Assembly (NCBI RefSeq): GCF_033546935.1
Contig: NZ_CP137854.1
Span: forward strand, 1,426,001-1,490,000
Reading direction: 5' to 3'
Origin: Xylophilus sp. GOD-11R
Lineage (GTDB): Bacteria > Pseudomonadota > Gammaproteobacteria > Burkholderiales > Burkholderiaceae_C
DNA: 64,000 nt
Shown: positions 1 through 7,788 of the stretch, piece by piece
Layout: the number at the start of each line of letters is the position of its first letter
How positions within the stretch are numbered: the stretch's first letter is position 1
The notes under the pieces: generated by a model
Database searches by the model: none
The model's input: only the letters and a program-made list of their open reading frames with translations
Told to the model about the DNA's origin: nothing
Program-made: the position numbers and the translations under genes

Positions 1-30
1 TGCGTGGAGTCCGACGATCTTGACGCGCAT
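1..30 (-). CDS. 5' end of an unidentified gene, cut by the window edge
   Basis: An ATG at 28-30 on the minus strand opens a frame reading MRVKIVGLHA to the window edge. It begins just after the stop of the upstream enolase-family gene (33-35). A GGAG sequence at 40-43 lies 9 nt before it inside that gene's end, so translational coupling in one operon is likely. Ten residues are too few to name a family. Confidence 0.45.
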   Translation of the reverse strand, partial: MRVKIVGLHA

Positions 31-32
31 GG

Positions 33-1238
33 TCAGGCGCTCCGGCGGGATTCGCGCACGACCAGACCGGGCTGCTGCTTGAAGCTTTCCTGCAGCGCGG
101 CGCCGAGTCCGGGGGCCGTGGGCGGCTGTGCCAGACCATTGGCGATGACCGGCAGGCCGGTGAGGATGTCGCGGTACCAGGTCGCCAGGGTGGCGCGCAC
201 GACTTCCTGGTAGATGGCGGTGGGCGCGTGCAGCGCCATGTGCAGGCCGGCCATCAGCGTGACCGGGCCGGTGCAGTCGTGCGGCGCCAGCGGGCGGTTG
301 AAGGCCTGGGCGAGCGCGGCGATCTTGCGACCTTCGGTGAAGCCGCCGCACCAGGCCAGGTCGAGCATGACGACGTCGAGCGCGTCGGCCGCGAGCAGCT
401 CACGGAACGGGCGCAGGCCGCCGAAACTCTCACTGCCGCAGATCGGCACCCGGGTGCGGCGGCGCAGGTCGGCAAGGCCGGCGGGGTCGTCCATCTTGCA
501 GAGCGGATCTTCCACCCAGAAAACGTCGTAGTCCTCCAGGGCCTGGCAGATGCGCAGCGCCGAATGGCCGCCGAAGAGGCTGTGCAGCTCGCACATCACC
601 TCGATCCGGTTGCCCACGGCTTCGCGGATCTTGCGAAAGGGTTCCAGCCCTTTTTCCAGCTCGGCCAGCGTGATCAGCTGGCCGTTGCTGGCCGGCGCGT
701 AGATGTCGAAAGGCCAGATCTTCATGGCCTTGTAGCCCTCGGCGACCAGGCTGGTGGCCAGCGCGCCGGCGTCGCGCATGAAGGCCACCTGGTCGTCGTA
801 GGGGCCGTCGGACACGTCGGCCGTGCCGATGTCGCGCCGCTTGCCAGTCGTGTTGTAGGCATAGCCGGCGCAGGTGTTGTAGACCGGTACGGTCGGCCGC
901 GACAGGCCACCGAGCGCCTCGTGGATCGGCACGCCCTGGCGCTGCCCGGCCAGGTCCCACAAGGCGATGTCGACCGCGCTGGCCGCACGCACCTCCACGC
1001 CCGAGCCGTTGTAGCCGACATAGGGCGTGAGCAGGTGGCGCGAGATGCCCTCGATCTGCCGGGCATCGCGGCCGAGTAGCCAAGGCGCCAGTTCCTCGTG
1101 CAGGAAGGTGTCGACGGTGACCGCGCCGCGGAAGGTTTCACCCAGGCCGACCAGGCCGTCGGCGGTTTCCAGCTCGACCCAGACCAGGCTGGGACGGTCG
1201 GGAAGTCGATAGGTCTTCAGGCTTTGAATGGCGGACAT
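33..1238 (-). CDS. Mandelate racemase / muconate lactonizing enzyme family protein (probable sugar-acid dehydratase)
   Basis: This 401-aa protein is an enolase-superfamily enzyme, which abstracts a proton alpha to a carboxylate and usually dehydrates a sugar acid. Residues 1-120 form the N-terminal capping domain. The barrel carries the expected residues: Lys173 in MKIW, Glu217 in CELH, Glu243 in WVEDP, Glu270 in GSESFGG, and His320 in APHDCTGP. The KIW-PFD strand resembles galactonate-dehydratase-like members, but the substrate cannot be read from sequence. It is divergent from a GntR regulator, with 131 bp between them, and is followed at once by another gene running off the window, so it probably heads a regulated catabolic operon. 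Confidence 0.85.
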   Translation of the reverse strand: MSAIQSLKTYRLPDRPSLVWVELETADGLVGLGETFRGAVTVDTFLHEELAPWLLGRDARQIEGISRHLLTPYVGYNGSGVEVRAASAVDIALWDLAGQRQGVPIHEALGGLSRPTVPVYNTCAGYAYNTTGKRRDIGTADVSDGPYDDQVAFMRDAGALATSLVAEGYKAMKIWPFDIYAPASNGQLITLAELEKGLEPFRKIREAVGNRIEVMCELHSLFGGHSALRICQALEDYDVFWVEDPLCKMDDPAGLADLRRRTRVPICGSESFGGLRPFRELLAADALDVVMLDLAWCGGFTEGRKIAALAQAFNRPLAPHDCTGPVTLMAGLHMALHAPTAIYQEVVRATLATWYRDILTGLPVIANGLAQPPTAPGLGAALQESFKQQPGLVVRESRRSA

Positions 1239-1369
1239 GGTTATCAGCTTTTGACAGCTATGCGGAAAAGTTGGGGTAAAAGGGCGCTCAAGTCATTGTC
1301 TGCTGGTCTGGTATCGGCCGTCGCGTTGGATTACCCTGTAAATAGCTGTCTATCCGCGCGAGGTGTTTT
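1239..1369. promoter_or_regulatory. Divergent promoter region with an inverted octamer pair
   Basis: This is the gap between the enolase-family gene and the divergent GntR regulator. GACAGCTA at 1253-1260 and its exact reverse complement TAGCTGTC at 1343-1350 sit near the two ends, each close to one start codon. Such paired half-sites could be regulator operators, but this is inference; each half is not itself a palindrome. Confidence 0.3.
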
Positions 1370-2092
1370 TTGGCTGAATCGACGTTTTCCGCAGGCCCGG
1401 TGGTGGGGCTGCTGGCCGACAAGGTCTACGAGCGACTGCTCGGCTTGATCGGCACGCCCGGTTTCGAGCCCCAGGCGCGCATGCCGGGCGAAACCGCCTT
1501 GTCGCGGCAATTGGGTGTGTCGCGGCCGGTGCTGCGGCAGGCGCTGGCGCGGCTGCGGGACGAAGGCCGGATCGCGGCGCGCAAGGGCTCGGGCACCTTC
1601 GTCACCGACATGCTGCCGCAGGCGGCGGCGCTGTCGATCCGCACCCTGCAGGACATTCCGGACATCCGCGCCTTCCTCGAATTCCGGCTTTGCATGGAGG
1701 GCGAGGCGGCCGCCCGCGCGGCGCAGGTGCGCACCGGGTCGCAGCTGCAGGACGTGCGCGACTGCTGCGAGCGTTTCGAGCGCGCGCTGGCCGAAGGGCG
1801 CGACGCGGTCGACGAGGACATCGCCTTCCACGAGGCGATCGCCCAGGGCTGCGGCAACCGCTTCTTCGCCATGACCATGTCGGCCCTGGCGCCGCAGACG
1901 CGTTTCAGCATCCAGCTCGCGCGGCAGTTGTCGGGCCGTGCCGCGGGTGATCGCCCGAGCGGCGTATGCGCCGAACACCGGGCGGTGGTCGACGCCATCG
2001 CGCGGCAGGATCCCCTGGCGGCCCGCGCGTCGATGGAGGCCCACCTGCGCGGCGGCATCGCGCGCCTGTTCGGCTCGCAGCCGCCAGCCTGA
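1370..2092 (+). CDS. GntR family transcriptional regulator (FadR/FCD subfamily)
   Basis: This 240-aa protein has an N-terminal winged helix-turn-helix at about residues 12-78, with the family signatures MPGETALSRQLGVSR and GSGTFV. An all-helical FCD ligand-binding domain follows at about 95-230 and includes the DIAFHEAI metal-site segment and a distal EHRAVV histidine. FCD regulators usually bind a metabolite acid and repress the adjacent catabolic genes. The divergent enolase-family operon is therefore the likely target, which is inference from position. Confidence 0.85.
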   Translation: MAESTFSAGPVVGLLADKVYERLLGLIGTPGFEPQARMPGETALSRQLGVSRPVLRQALARLRDEGRIAARKGSGTFVTDMLPQAAALSIRTLQDIPDIRAFLEFRLCMEGEAAARAAQVRTGSQLQDVRDCCERFERALAEGRDAVDEDIAFHEAIAQGCGNRFFAMTMSALAPQTRFSIQLARQLSGRAAGDRPSGVCAEHRAVVDAIARQDPLAARASMEAHLRGGIARLFGSQPPA

Positions 2093-2104
2093 GGCGCGGC
2101 CGGC

Positions 2105-2596
2105 CTACCGGGCCGCGCCCACGGCCTTGGTCGCGTCGATATTGGCCCGCCCGTACTTCCTGGCGTACTCCACGTATGCCGGCTGGAAGGCGGCCTGGAC
2201 TTTCTGCTTGTCGACGTTGGTCACGACCTGCATGCCGTCCTTGCGCATCTGGTCGACACCGCGGGCGTCGGCGTAGCGTATGTACTCGCGCATGGCCAGA
2301 AAGGCCACCTTGCCGGCCGCCGAGAGCTTGTCGCAGCTGCGCGGCGCCATGACGAAGACGGCGGGCGAGAAGAAGTGCCCGGTCAGCGACAAGTACTTCT
2401 ACACCTGCGACATCTTGGTGGAGGCGCTAGCGGCGATGGCCTGCTCCTGCCCGTCGATCGCGCCCTGCTGCAAGGCGCAGAACACCTCGGGAAACGCCAT
2501 CGGCGGGGGCTTGGCGCCGATGGTGCGGAAGGCTTGCTCGACCTGCCCTTTCTCGCCGGCGGGCCTGCCGGGCGGGGGGGGCGCGGGCGCGCGGAT
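2105..2596 (-). pseudogene. Remnant of a TRAP transporter solute-binding protein (DctP family)
   Basis: The minus-strand frame from about 2594 reads like the C-terminal half of a DctP periplasmic receptor: IRAP, then FRTIGAKPPPMAFPEVF, ALQQGAIDGQEQ, KYLSLTGHFFSP and GMQVVTNVDK. A TAG stop (2399-2401) interrupts it just before KYLSLTGH. The first half of the protein, with signal peptide and N-terminal lobe, is missing; the remnant abuts the stop codon of the upstream GntR gene. About 160 codons remain of a family norm near 330. With the dctM fragment at 4450-4540 it shows that a TRAP transporter once stood here. Confidence 0.75.
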
Positions 2597-3364
2597 TCAG
2601 GTGGCGTTGATGCGCGTGCGCGCCACCCGCCGCGCCCGGGCGACCGCGTCGTCCTTCCAGAAATCGGCACCCACGCGGCGCAGCCGTTCAGCCGATTCGC
2701 GCATGTGGGCGTGGGCCGCCTCGCGTGCGGCGGCGGGGTCGCGGGCGCGTATGCCCTCGATCAGCGCGGCATGCTCCAACAGCACCTGCGCGGCCAGCTC
2801 GGGCCGCATGGCTTCGTTGCGCCGGCCGAGCGCGATGGCGTCGTGCAGGGCGCGCCCCAGCATGCCGAGCAACTCCGGGAAATGAGGGTTGTGCGCCGCG
2901 TTCGAGATGGCCATGTGAAAGGCCAGGTCCTGCGCCACACCGTCGCCGCCGTGGTCGGTGGCGGTGGCGATCGCCTTGAGCGCCTTCTCGATGTCGCGCA
3001 TGTCGGCGGCGGTGCGCCGCTCGGCGGCGAGTGCGGCCATTTCGGCCTCGATGCCGCGCCGCAGTTCCAGGATGCGCAGCACGCCCTCGGCGGGATTCAC
3101 GGCGGCGCCGAGCCGGAAGGAATCGGAGGCCGACAGTTCCTGCACCACCGTGCCGCTGCCCTGGCGGGTTTCGACCAGGCCCTCCGAGCGCAGGCGCGAC
3201 AGCGCCTCGCGCACCACCGTGCGGCTCACACCGTACTGCAGCATCAGCGTGCTCTCGGTCGGCAGACGGGTCTGCGGCTGCCAGGCGCCGCTGCGGATCT
3301 GCGATGCCAGCACGCCCGCCATTCGGTCGGTGAGCGTGCCTTCCACAGGGTTGTCGGTCTGCAT
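2597..3364 (-). CDS. GntR family transcriptional regulator (FadR/FCD subfamily)
   Basis: This 255-aa protein starts at the ATG at 3364 (MQTDNPVEGTL). A winged helix domain at about 10-78 contains RLPTESTLMLQYGVSRTVVREALSRL in two overlapping family motifs, and GSGTVV ends the wing. The FCD domain follows with DLAFHMAISNAAHNP and a late LEHAAL histidine. The gene is divergent from the dehydrogenase at 3500. A TTGTACGACAA palindrome lies in the gap and fits the operator type of this subfamily. Its stop codon is directly followed by the dctP remnant. Confidence 0.87.
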   Translation of the reverse strand: MQTDNPVEGTLTDRMAGVLASQIRSGAWQPQTRLPTESTLMLQYGVSRTVVREALSRLRSEGLVETRQGSGTVVQELSASDSFRLGAAVNPAEGVLRILELRRGIEAEMAALAAERRTAADMRDIEKALKAIATATDHGGDGVAQDLAFHMAISNAAHNPHFPELLGMLGRALHDAIALGRRNEAMRPELAAQVLLEHAALIEGIRARDPAAAREAAHAHMRESAERLRRVGADFWKDDAVARARRVARTRINAT

Positions 3365-3457
3365 GTTTCGGGGGCTGTTTCGGGGTGCGATGCGACGAAG
3401 CCTACCACCAAGGGCTTTCCCCACATGTCCGAAAAGTCCCCAAGTTATACGATCTAT

Positions 3458-3468
3458 TTGTACGACAA
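3458..3468. promoter_or_regulatory. Candidate GntR/FCD operator (TTGT-ACG-ACAA)
   Basis: This 11-bp inverted repeat with 4-bp arms and a 3-bp centre lies between the divergent GntR gene and the dehydrogenase gene, 31 bp before the latter's start. FCD-type GntR proteins are known to bind short palindromes of this form with TTGT/ACAA-like ends. A site here could control both directions. Confidence 0.5.
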
Positions 3469-3499
3469 CATGGGGTGCAACAACATCGTGGAGTCTCGA

Positions 3500-4447
3500 A
3501 TGGAAGTCATCGCATCGGCCTCGGGCCGCAAACGCGTCGGCATGATCGGCGTGGGCCTGATGGGGCACGGCATCGCCGCCAATATCGTGGGCAAGGGCTG
3601 GCCGCTGTCGGTGCTGGAGCACGCCGGCAACCAGCCCCTGGACGATCTGCTGGCCGCCGGCGCGCGCACTTGCGCCACCCCGGCGCAGCTCGCGGCCCGC
3701 AGCGACATCGTGGTGCTCTGCGTGTCCGGAACGCCGCAAGTGGAAGCGGTGCTGCTGGGCGAGGGCGGCGTGCTGCAGGGGCTGGCGGCCGGCAGCGTGG
3801 TGATCGACTGTTCCACCGCGGTGCCGGCCTCGACCGAGAAGCTCGCCGCAGCGGTGGAGCAGGCCGGCAGCCGTTTCCTGGACGCGGCCATGACCCGCAC
3901 GCCCAAGGAGGCGGCCGAAGGTCGTCTCAACCTGCTGGTGGGCGCCGATGCCTCGTTGCTGGCGGAGGTGCGGCCGCTGCTCGAATGCTTCGCCGAGAAC
4001 ATCTTCCACGCCGGCCCGCCCGGCGCCGGACACCGCATGAAGCTGCTGCACAACTTCGTGTCGCTGGGCACCGTGGCGTTGATGTCGGAGGCGGCCGCTT
4101 GCGCGCAGCGTGCCGGCATCGATCCGGCGGTCTTCGTCGACGTGCTGGGCAAGGGCGGCGGCGGCGGTGCCGCGCTCGAGCGCCTCAAGCCCTACCTGCT
4201 GGGTGGCGAGACCGCCCAGATGAAGTTCAGCATCGCCAACGCCGCCAAGGACCTGGGCTACTACAACACCATGGCCGACAACGGTGGCGCGGCGCACGGC
4301 ATCGCCGCCGCGGTGGGCGCCACGCTCGACGCACTGGCGGCGGCGGGCCTCGGCACATCCTTCCTGCCCGAGCTGCCCGCGCTGCTGCTGCGCGATGGCG
4401 AGCCGCAGGCACAGGTGTCGGCGGTGGCGAAACGCCGCATCGCCTGA
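3500..4447 (+). CDS. NAD(P)-dependent 3-hydroxyisobutyrate dehydrogenase-like oxidoreductase
   Basis: This 315-aa protein belongs to the 6-phosphogluconate / beta-hydroxyacid dehydrogenase family, which oxidises short 3-hydroxy acids or reduces the semialdehydes. The Rossmann motif GVGLMG is at 17-22, the substrate-binding segment DCSTAVPASTEK at about 103-114, and the catalytic Lys181 with Asn185 in RMKLLHNF. The ATG at 3500 is preferred over upstream ATGs because GGAG at 3490-3493 is spaced correctly. It is divergent from a GntR regulator and upstream of an aldehyde dehydrogenase, with a dctM remnant between them, so the original operon probably imported and oxidised a hydroxy acid. Confidence 0.85.
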   Translation: MEVIASASGRKRVGMIGVGLMGHGIAANIVGKGWPLSVLEHAGNQPLDDLLAAGARTCATPAQLAARSDIVVLCVSGTPQVEAVLLGEGGVLQGLAAGSVVIDCSTAVPASTEKLAAAVEQAGSRFLDAAMTRTPKEAAEGRLNLLVGADASLLAEVRPLLECFAENIFHAGPPGAGHRMKLLHNFVSLGTVALMSEAAACAQRAGIDPAVFVDVLGKGGGGGAALERLKPYLLGGETAQMKFSIANAAKDLGYYNTMADNGGAAHGIAAAVGATLDALAAAGLGTSFLPELPALLLRDGEPQAQVSAVAKRRIA

Positions 4448-4449
4448 GC

Positions 4450-4540
4450 GCACCTGGGCGCACGGCGTGGTGCTGCTGATGCTCACCTTCCTGCCCCGCT
4501 CAGCACCTGGCTGCCGCACCTGGCCGGGTTCACGCGCTGA
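4450..4540 (+). pseudogene. C-terminal remnant of a TRAP transporter large permease (DctM)
   Basis: The gap after the dehydrogenase encodes AHGVVLLMLTFLP in one frame, then LSTWLPHLAGF ending at a TGA (4538-4540) in the next frame. This matches the usual last transmembrane helix and ...LSLWLP... tail of DctM permeases, with a one-base shift near the CCCC at 4494-4497. Only about 30 codons of a protein of roughly 430 residues remain. The reading is by eye from a short segment, so it is probable rather than certain. Confidence 0.55.
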
Positions 4541-4585
4541 GCGGCAGCTCGCGCCTTTCCTTTTCCAACCCAACCGGAATCGCCC

Positions 4586-6073
4586 ATGGACCGCCATCCC
4601 GCCCAGATCGAACCCGCCGCACGCCACGCGGTGCCGACCGAATTCCTGAACTTCATCGACGGCTGCCAGGTGCCCGCCTCCGGCGGCGCCACCGTCGAGG
4701 TGATCGACCCGTCCACCGGCGAGGTGTTCACCCGCATCCAGCGCAGCGGCGCGGCCGAGATCGACGACGCGGTGCGGGCGGCCCAACGCGCCTTCCACGG
4801 CGCCTGGGGCAAGCTCACCGCCACCGAGCGCGGCCGGCTGCTGAGCCGGCTGGCGGCGGCCATCCTGGAGCACCAGGACGAGCTCTCCGAACTCGAATGC
4901 CGCGACACCGGCAAACCCATGGTGCAGGCGCGCAACGACATCGCCGCCTGCGCGCGCTATTTCGAGTACTACGGCGGCGCGGCCGACAAGCTGCACGGCG
5001 AGACGATCCCGTACGCGGCCGGCACCACCGTGCTGGCGGTGCGGGTGCCGCACGGCGTCACCGGCCACATCATTCCCTGGAACTACCCCGCGCAGATCTA
5101 CGGCCGCTCGGTGGCCGCCGCGCTGGCCGCCGGCAACTGCTGCGTGGTCAAGCCCGCCGAAGACGCCTGCCTGACCTCGCTGCGGGTGTCGCAGATCGCG
5201 CTGGACGTGGGTTTTCCGGCCGGCGCGATCAACGTGGTCTGCGGCCTGGGCAGCGAAGCCGGCGCGGCCTTGTCGGCGCATCCGGGCATCGCGCATATCT
5301 CGTTCACCGGCTCCACCGCCACCGGCGCGCTGGTGGCCGAGGCGGCGGCGCGGCGACATGTGCCGGTGACGCTGGAGCTCGGCGGCAAGTCGCCGCAGAT
5401 CGTGTTCGCCGATGCCGACATGGAGCAGGCGATTCCGACCATCGTCAACGCCATCATCCAGAGCGCCGGCCAGACCTGCACCGCCGGCAGCCGCGTGCTG
5501 ATCGAGCGCAGCGCCTTCGACGCGGTGATGGCCAGGCTCACCGAGCGCTTCGATGCGCTGGTGGTGGGCCGTGGCCAGGACGACCGCGACCTCGGACCGG
5601 TCATCAACCACCGGCAACGCCAGAAGATCATGGGCATGGTCGACGCGGCCCTGGCCGACGGCGTGAAACTGGCCGCGCGCGGGCGCCTGGCCGACGGTGC
5701 GCCGGCCAACGGCTGTTACGTGCTGCCCACCTTGCTGGCCGAGGTCGATCCCGCACACGCCATCGCCCGCGAGGAAATCTTCGGCCCGGTGCTGGTGGCG
5801 ATCGCCTTCGACGACGAGGCCCAGGCCATCGAGATCGCCAACGGCACCGACTACGGCCTGACCGCCGGCGTCTGGACCCGCGACGGCGCACGCCAGCTGC
5901 GCATGGCCCACGCCATCGAGGCCGGCCAGGTCTTCGTCAACAACTACGGCGCGGGCGGCGGCATCGAACTGCCCTTCGGCGGCATGAAGCACTCGGGCTA
6001 CGGGCGCGAGAAGGCCTTCGAAGGCATGCGCGGCTTCACCACCATCAAGACCATCGCCATCAAGCACGGCTGA
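4586..6073 (+). CDS. NAD(P)-dependent aldehyde dehydrogenase
   Basis: This 495-aa protein, of normal family length, oxidises an aldehyde to its acid. The catalytic Cys298 lies in SAGQTCTAGSR, Glu264 in LELGGKSP, and the cofactor segments IIPWNYP and FTGSTATG are present. A second signature, EEIFGPVL, is near the C-terminus. Overall it resembles the betaine-aldehyde / gamma-aminobutyraldehyde group, but the substrate is not determinable. It follows the 3-hydroxyacid dehydrogenase and precedes an isopropylmalate-dehydrogenase-like gene on the same strand, suggesting successive oxidations in one pathway. Confidence 0.9.
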   Translation: MDRHPAQIEPAARHAVPTEFLNFIDGCQVPASGGATVEVIDPSTGEVFTRIQRSGAAEIDDAVRAAQRAFHGAWGKLTATERGRLLSRLAAAILEHQDELSELECRDTGKPMVQARNDIAACARYFEYYGGAADKLHGETIPYAAGTTVLAVRVPHGVTGHIIPWNYPAQIYGRSVAAALAAGNCCVVKPAEDACLTSLRVSQIALDVGFPAGAINVVCGLGSEAGAALSAHPGIAHISFTGSTATGALVAEAAARRHVPVTLELGGKSPQIVFADADMEQAIPTIVNAIIQSAGQTCTAGSRVLIERSAFDAVMARLTERFDALVVGRGQDDRDLGPVINHRQRQKIMGMVDAALADGVKLAARGRLADGAPANGCYVLPTLLAEVDPAHAIAREEIFGPVLVAIAFDDEAQAIEIANGTDYGLTAGVWTRDGARQLRMAHAIEAGQVFVNNYGAGGGIELPFGGMKHSGYGREKAFEGMRGFTTIKTIAIKHG

Positions 6074-6238
6074 GGGCACGAGGCGACGCCGTGCGGCAGG
6101 CAGCAGACCCGATCCTTGACGACCGCGGTGCCTACGGCGCGCCGGACGGCCGCGTCCACGCGCGCTATCGGCTGGAGACTGGCGACGACCCCAACCGCGC
6201 CGCCAGCCATTCGACCAACCCGCTCCGAAGGAATTTCC

Positions 6239-7369
6239 ATGCCCCTCAAGCAGTACGAAATCGCGACGATCGACGGCGACGGCATCGGCCCGGAGGTCTG
6301 CCAGGCCACCGTGGCGGTGCTGCGCGAAGCCTGCGGTGCCGACCTGCTGAACTTCAGCCACCACGACGGCGGCGCCGACCACTACGCCCGCACCGGCCAC
6401 GTGCTGCCGCCGGACACCTTCGCGGCCTGCAAGACCGCCCACGCGATCCTGCATGGCGCCGCCGGCATGCCGGGCATCACCTATGCCGACGGCACCGAGG
6501 TCGGCAACGACCTGCACCTGCAGCTGCGCTTCAAGCTCGACCTCTACGCCAACGTACGGCCGGTGCGCCTGTGGAAGGGCGTGCGTTCGCCCCTGCGCGA
6601 CTGGCAGGCCGGGCAGATCGACTACGTGATCGTGCGCGAGAACACCGAAGGCCTCTACGCCAGCCGGGGCGGGGGCATCAACCTGCGCGGCGAGGTCTGT
6701 ACCGACACCCTCGTGGTCACCCGCAAAGGCGTCGAACGGGTGGCCCGTTTTTCCTTCGAGCTGTCGCGCAAGCGCCAGGGCGCACCGCGTGACGGCAAGC
6801 GCCGCATGACGGTCTGCGACAAGGCCAACATCCTGCGCAGCTACGCCTTCTTCCGCGCCGTCTGCGACGAGGTGGCGCAGGAATACGGCGACGTCGAGAT
6901 CGACTACGCCTATGTCGACGCGATGACGGTGCACCTGGTGAAGCGGCCCGACTACTACGACGTGATCGTGGCCGAGAACATGTTCGGCGACATCATTTCC
7001 GACCTCGGCGCGGCCACCATCGGCGGCATGGGCTTGTCGCCCTCGGCCGAGCTCGGCGACCACCACGGGCTGTTCCAGGGCGCGCACGGTTCGGCGCCCG
7101 ACATCGCCGGCCAGGACCTGGCGAGCCCGCTGGCCACCATTCTTTCCGGCGCGCTGATGCTGCGCTGGCTGGGCGACCGCCACGACGACACGCGGCTCGT
7201 GTCGGCCGCCGACCGGGTGGAGCAGGCGGTGGAACAGGTGCTCGCCGAAGGCGACGCGGTGCCCCGCGACCTGGGCGGGCAGGCCGGCTGCCGCGCGATG
7301 ACCGCCGCGGTCATCCGGCGCCTCGCGACCGAACGCCAAGACACCGGCATCGCGGAGACGGCCACATGA
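6239..7369 (+). CDS. Isocitrate/isopropylmalate dehydrogenase family protein
   Basis: This 376-aa beta-decarboxylating hydroxyacid dehydrogenase starts at the ATG at 6239 behind an AAGGA sequence. It shows DGDGIGPEV at about 14-22, the substrate segment NVRPVRLWKG, the VRENTEGLYAS loop, the metal-binding region with DAMTVHLV, and the AENMFGDIISDL and GLFQGAHGSAPDIAG signatures. Such enzymes oxidise and decarboxylate 3-alkylmalates, isocitrate, homoisocitrate or tartrate. The catabolic setting argues against the biosynthetic leuB. It closes the series begun by the 3-hydroxyacid and aldehyde dehydrogenases. Confidence 0.85.
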   Translation: MPLKQYEIATIDGDGIGPEVCQATVAVLREACGADLLNFSHHDGGADHYARTGHVLPPDTFAACKTAHAILHGAAGMPGITYADGTEVGNDLHLQLRFKLDLYANVRPVRLWKGVRSPLRDWQAGQIDYVIVRENTEGLYASRGGGINLRGEVCTDTLVVTRKGVERVARFSFELSRKRQGAPRDGKRRMTVCDKANILRSYAFFRAVCDEVAQEYGDVEIDYAYVDAMTVHLVKRPDYYDVIVAENMFGDIISDLGAATIGGMGLSPSAELGDHHGLFQGAHGSAPDIAGQDLASPLATILSGALMLRWLGDRHDDTRLVSAADRVEQAVEQVLAEGDAVPRDLGGQAGCRAMTAAVIRRLATERQDTGIAETAT

Positions 7370-7378
7370 ACCGAATCA

Positions 7379-7784
7379 GAAGGCGGCGGCCGACGTCGAG
7401 CCGGTCGGCATCGTCGCCACGGTTTCGATGGTGGTGTCGGTCGGCAATGCCAGCGGCATCACCGACCTGCCCGGTCTGGTGGAGCGCATGAAGCAGCAGC
7501 CGGGAAAGGTCGATTTCGGCTCGGGCGGCCCGGGCACCACCGCGCATTTCGTCGAGGCCCCAAGGGCGGCAAGGTGAAGGCGGTGGCGGTCACCGGTGGC
7601 CGTCGAAAAGCGCGGTGAGCGCGGTCGCGTCCACGGCCGAATTCAAGGCCCGGCTGGCCGACATGGCCGCGCAGCGCCCGCTGCTGCCGAGCAGGGCGCA
7701 GCGCACATGCGTCAGCTGATCGCGAAGGACAGCGACCGGGTGAATGCCCAGGCCAAGGCCGCCGCGTTCGCCGGCGGCAATTGA
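7379..7784 (+). pseudogene. Decayed Bug/TctC tripartite tricarboxylate receptor gene
   Basis: Pieces of a Bug-family binding protein survive in several frames. The first covers the middle of the mature protein (VEPVGIVATVSMVV, MKQQPGKVDFGSGGPGTTAHF) and ends at a TGA (7574-7576). A second frame gives GGKVKAVAVTGGRRKAR and a stop. A third gives TAEFKARLADMAAQRP, and the end reads AKAAAFAGGN before a TGA at 7782-7784. The signal peptide, N-terminal lobe and several interior segments are deleted. Intact relatives in this window are about 325 residues. The fragment directly follows the isopropylmalate-dehydrogenase-like gene. Confidence 0.75.
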
Positions 7785-7788
7785 ACGC

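Noticed and set aside
2597..7339. A 1580-codon open frame on the minus strand
   Set aside because: Only its end (2597-3364) is a real GntR gene; the rest is the antisense of three good plus-strand enzyme genes, left open by high GC.
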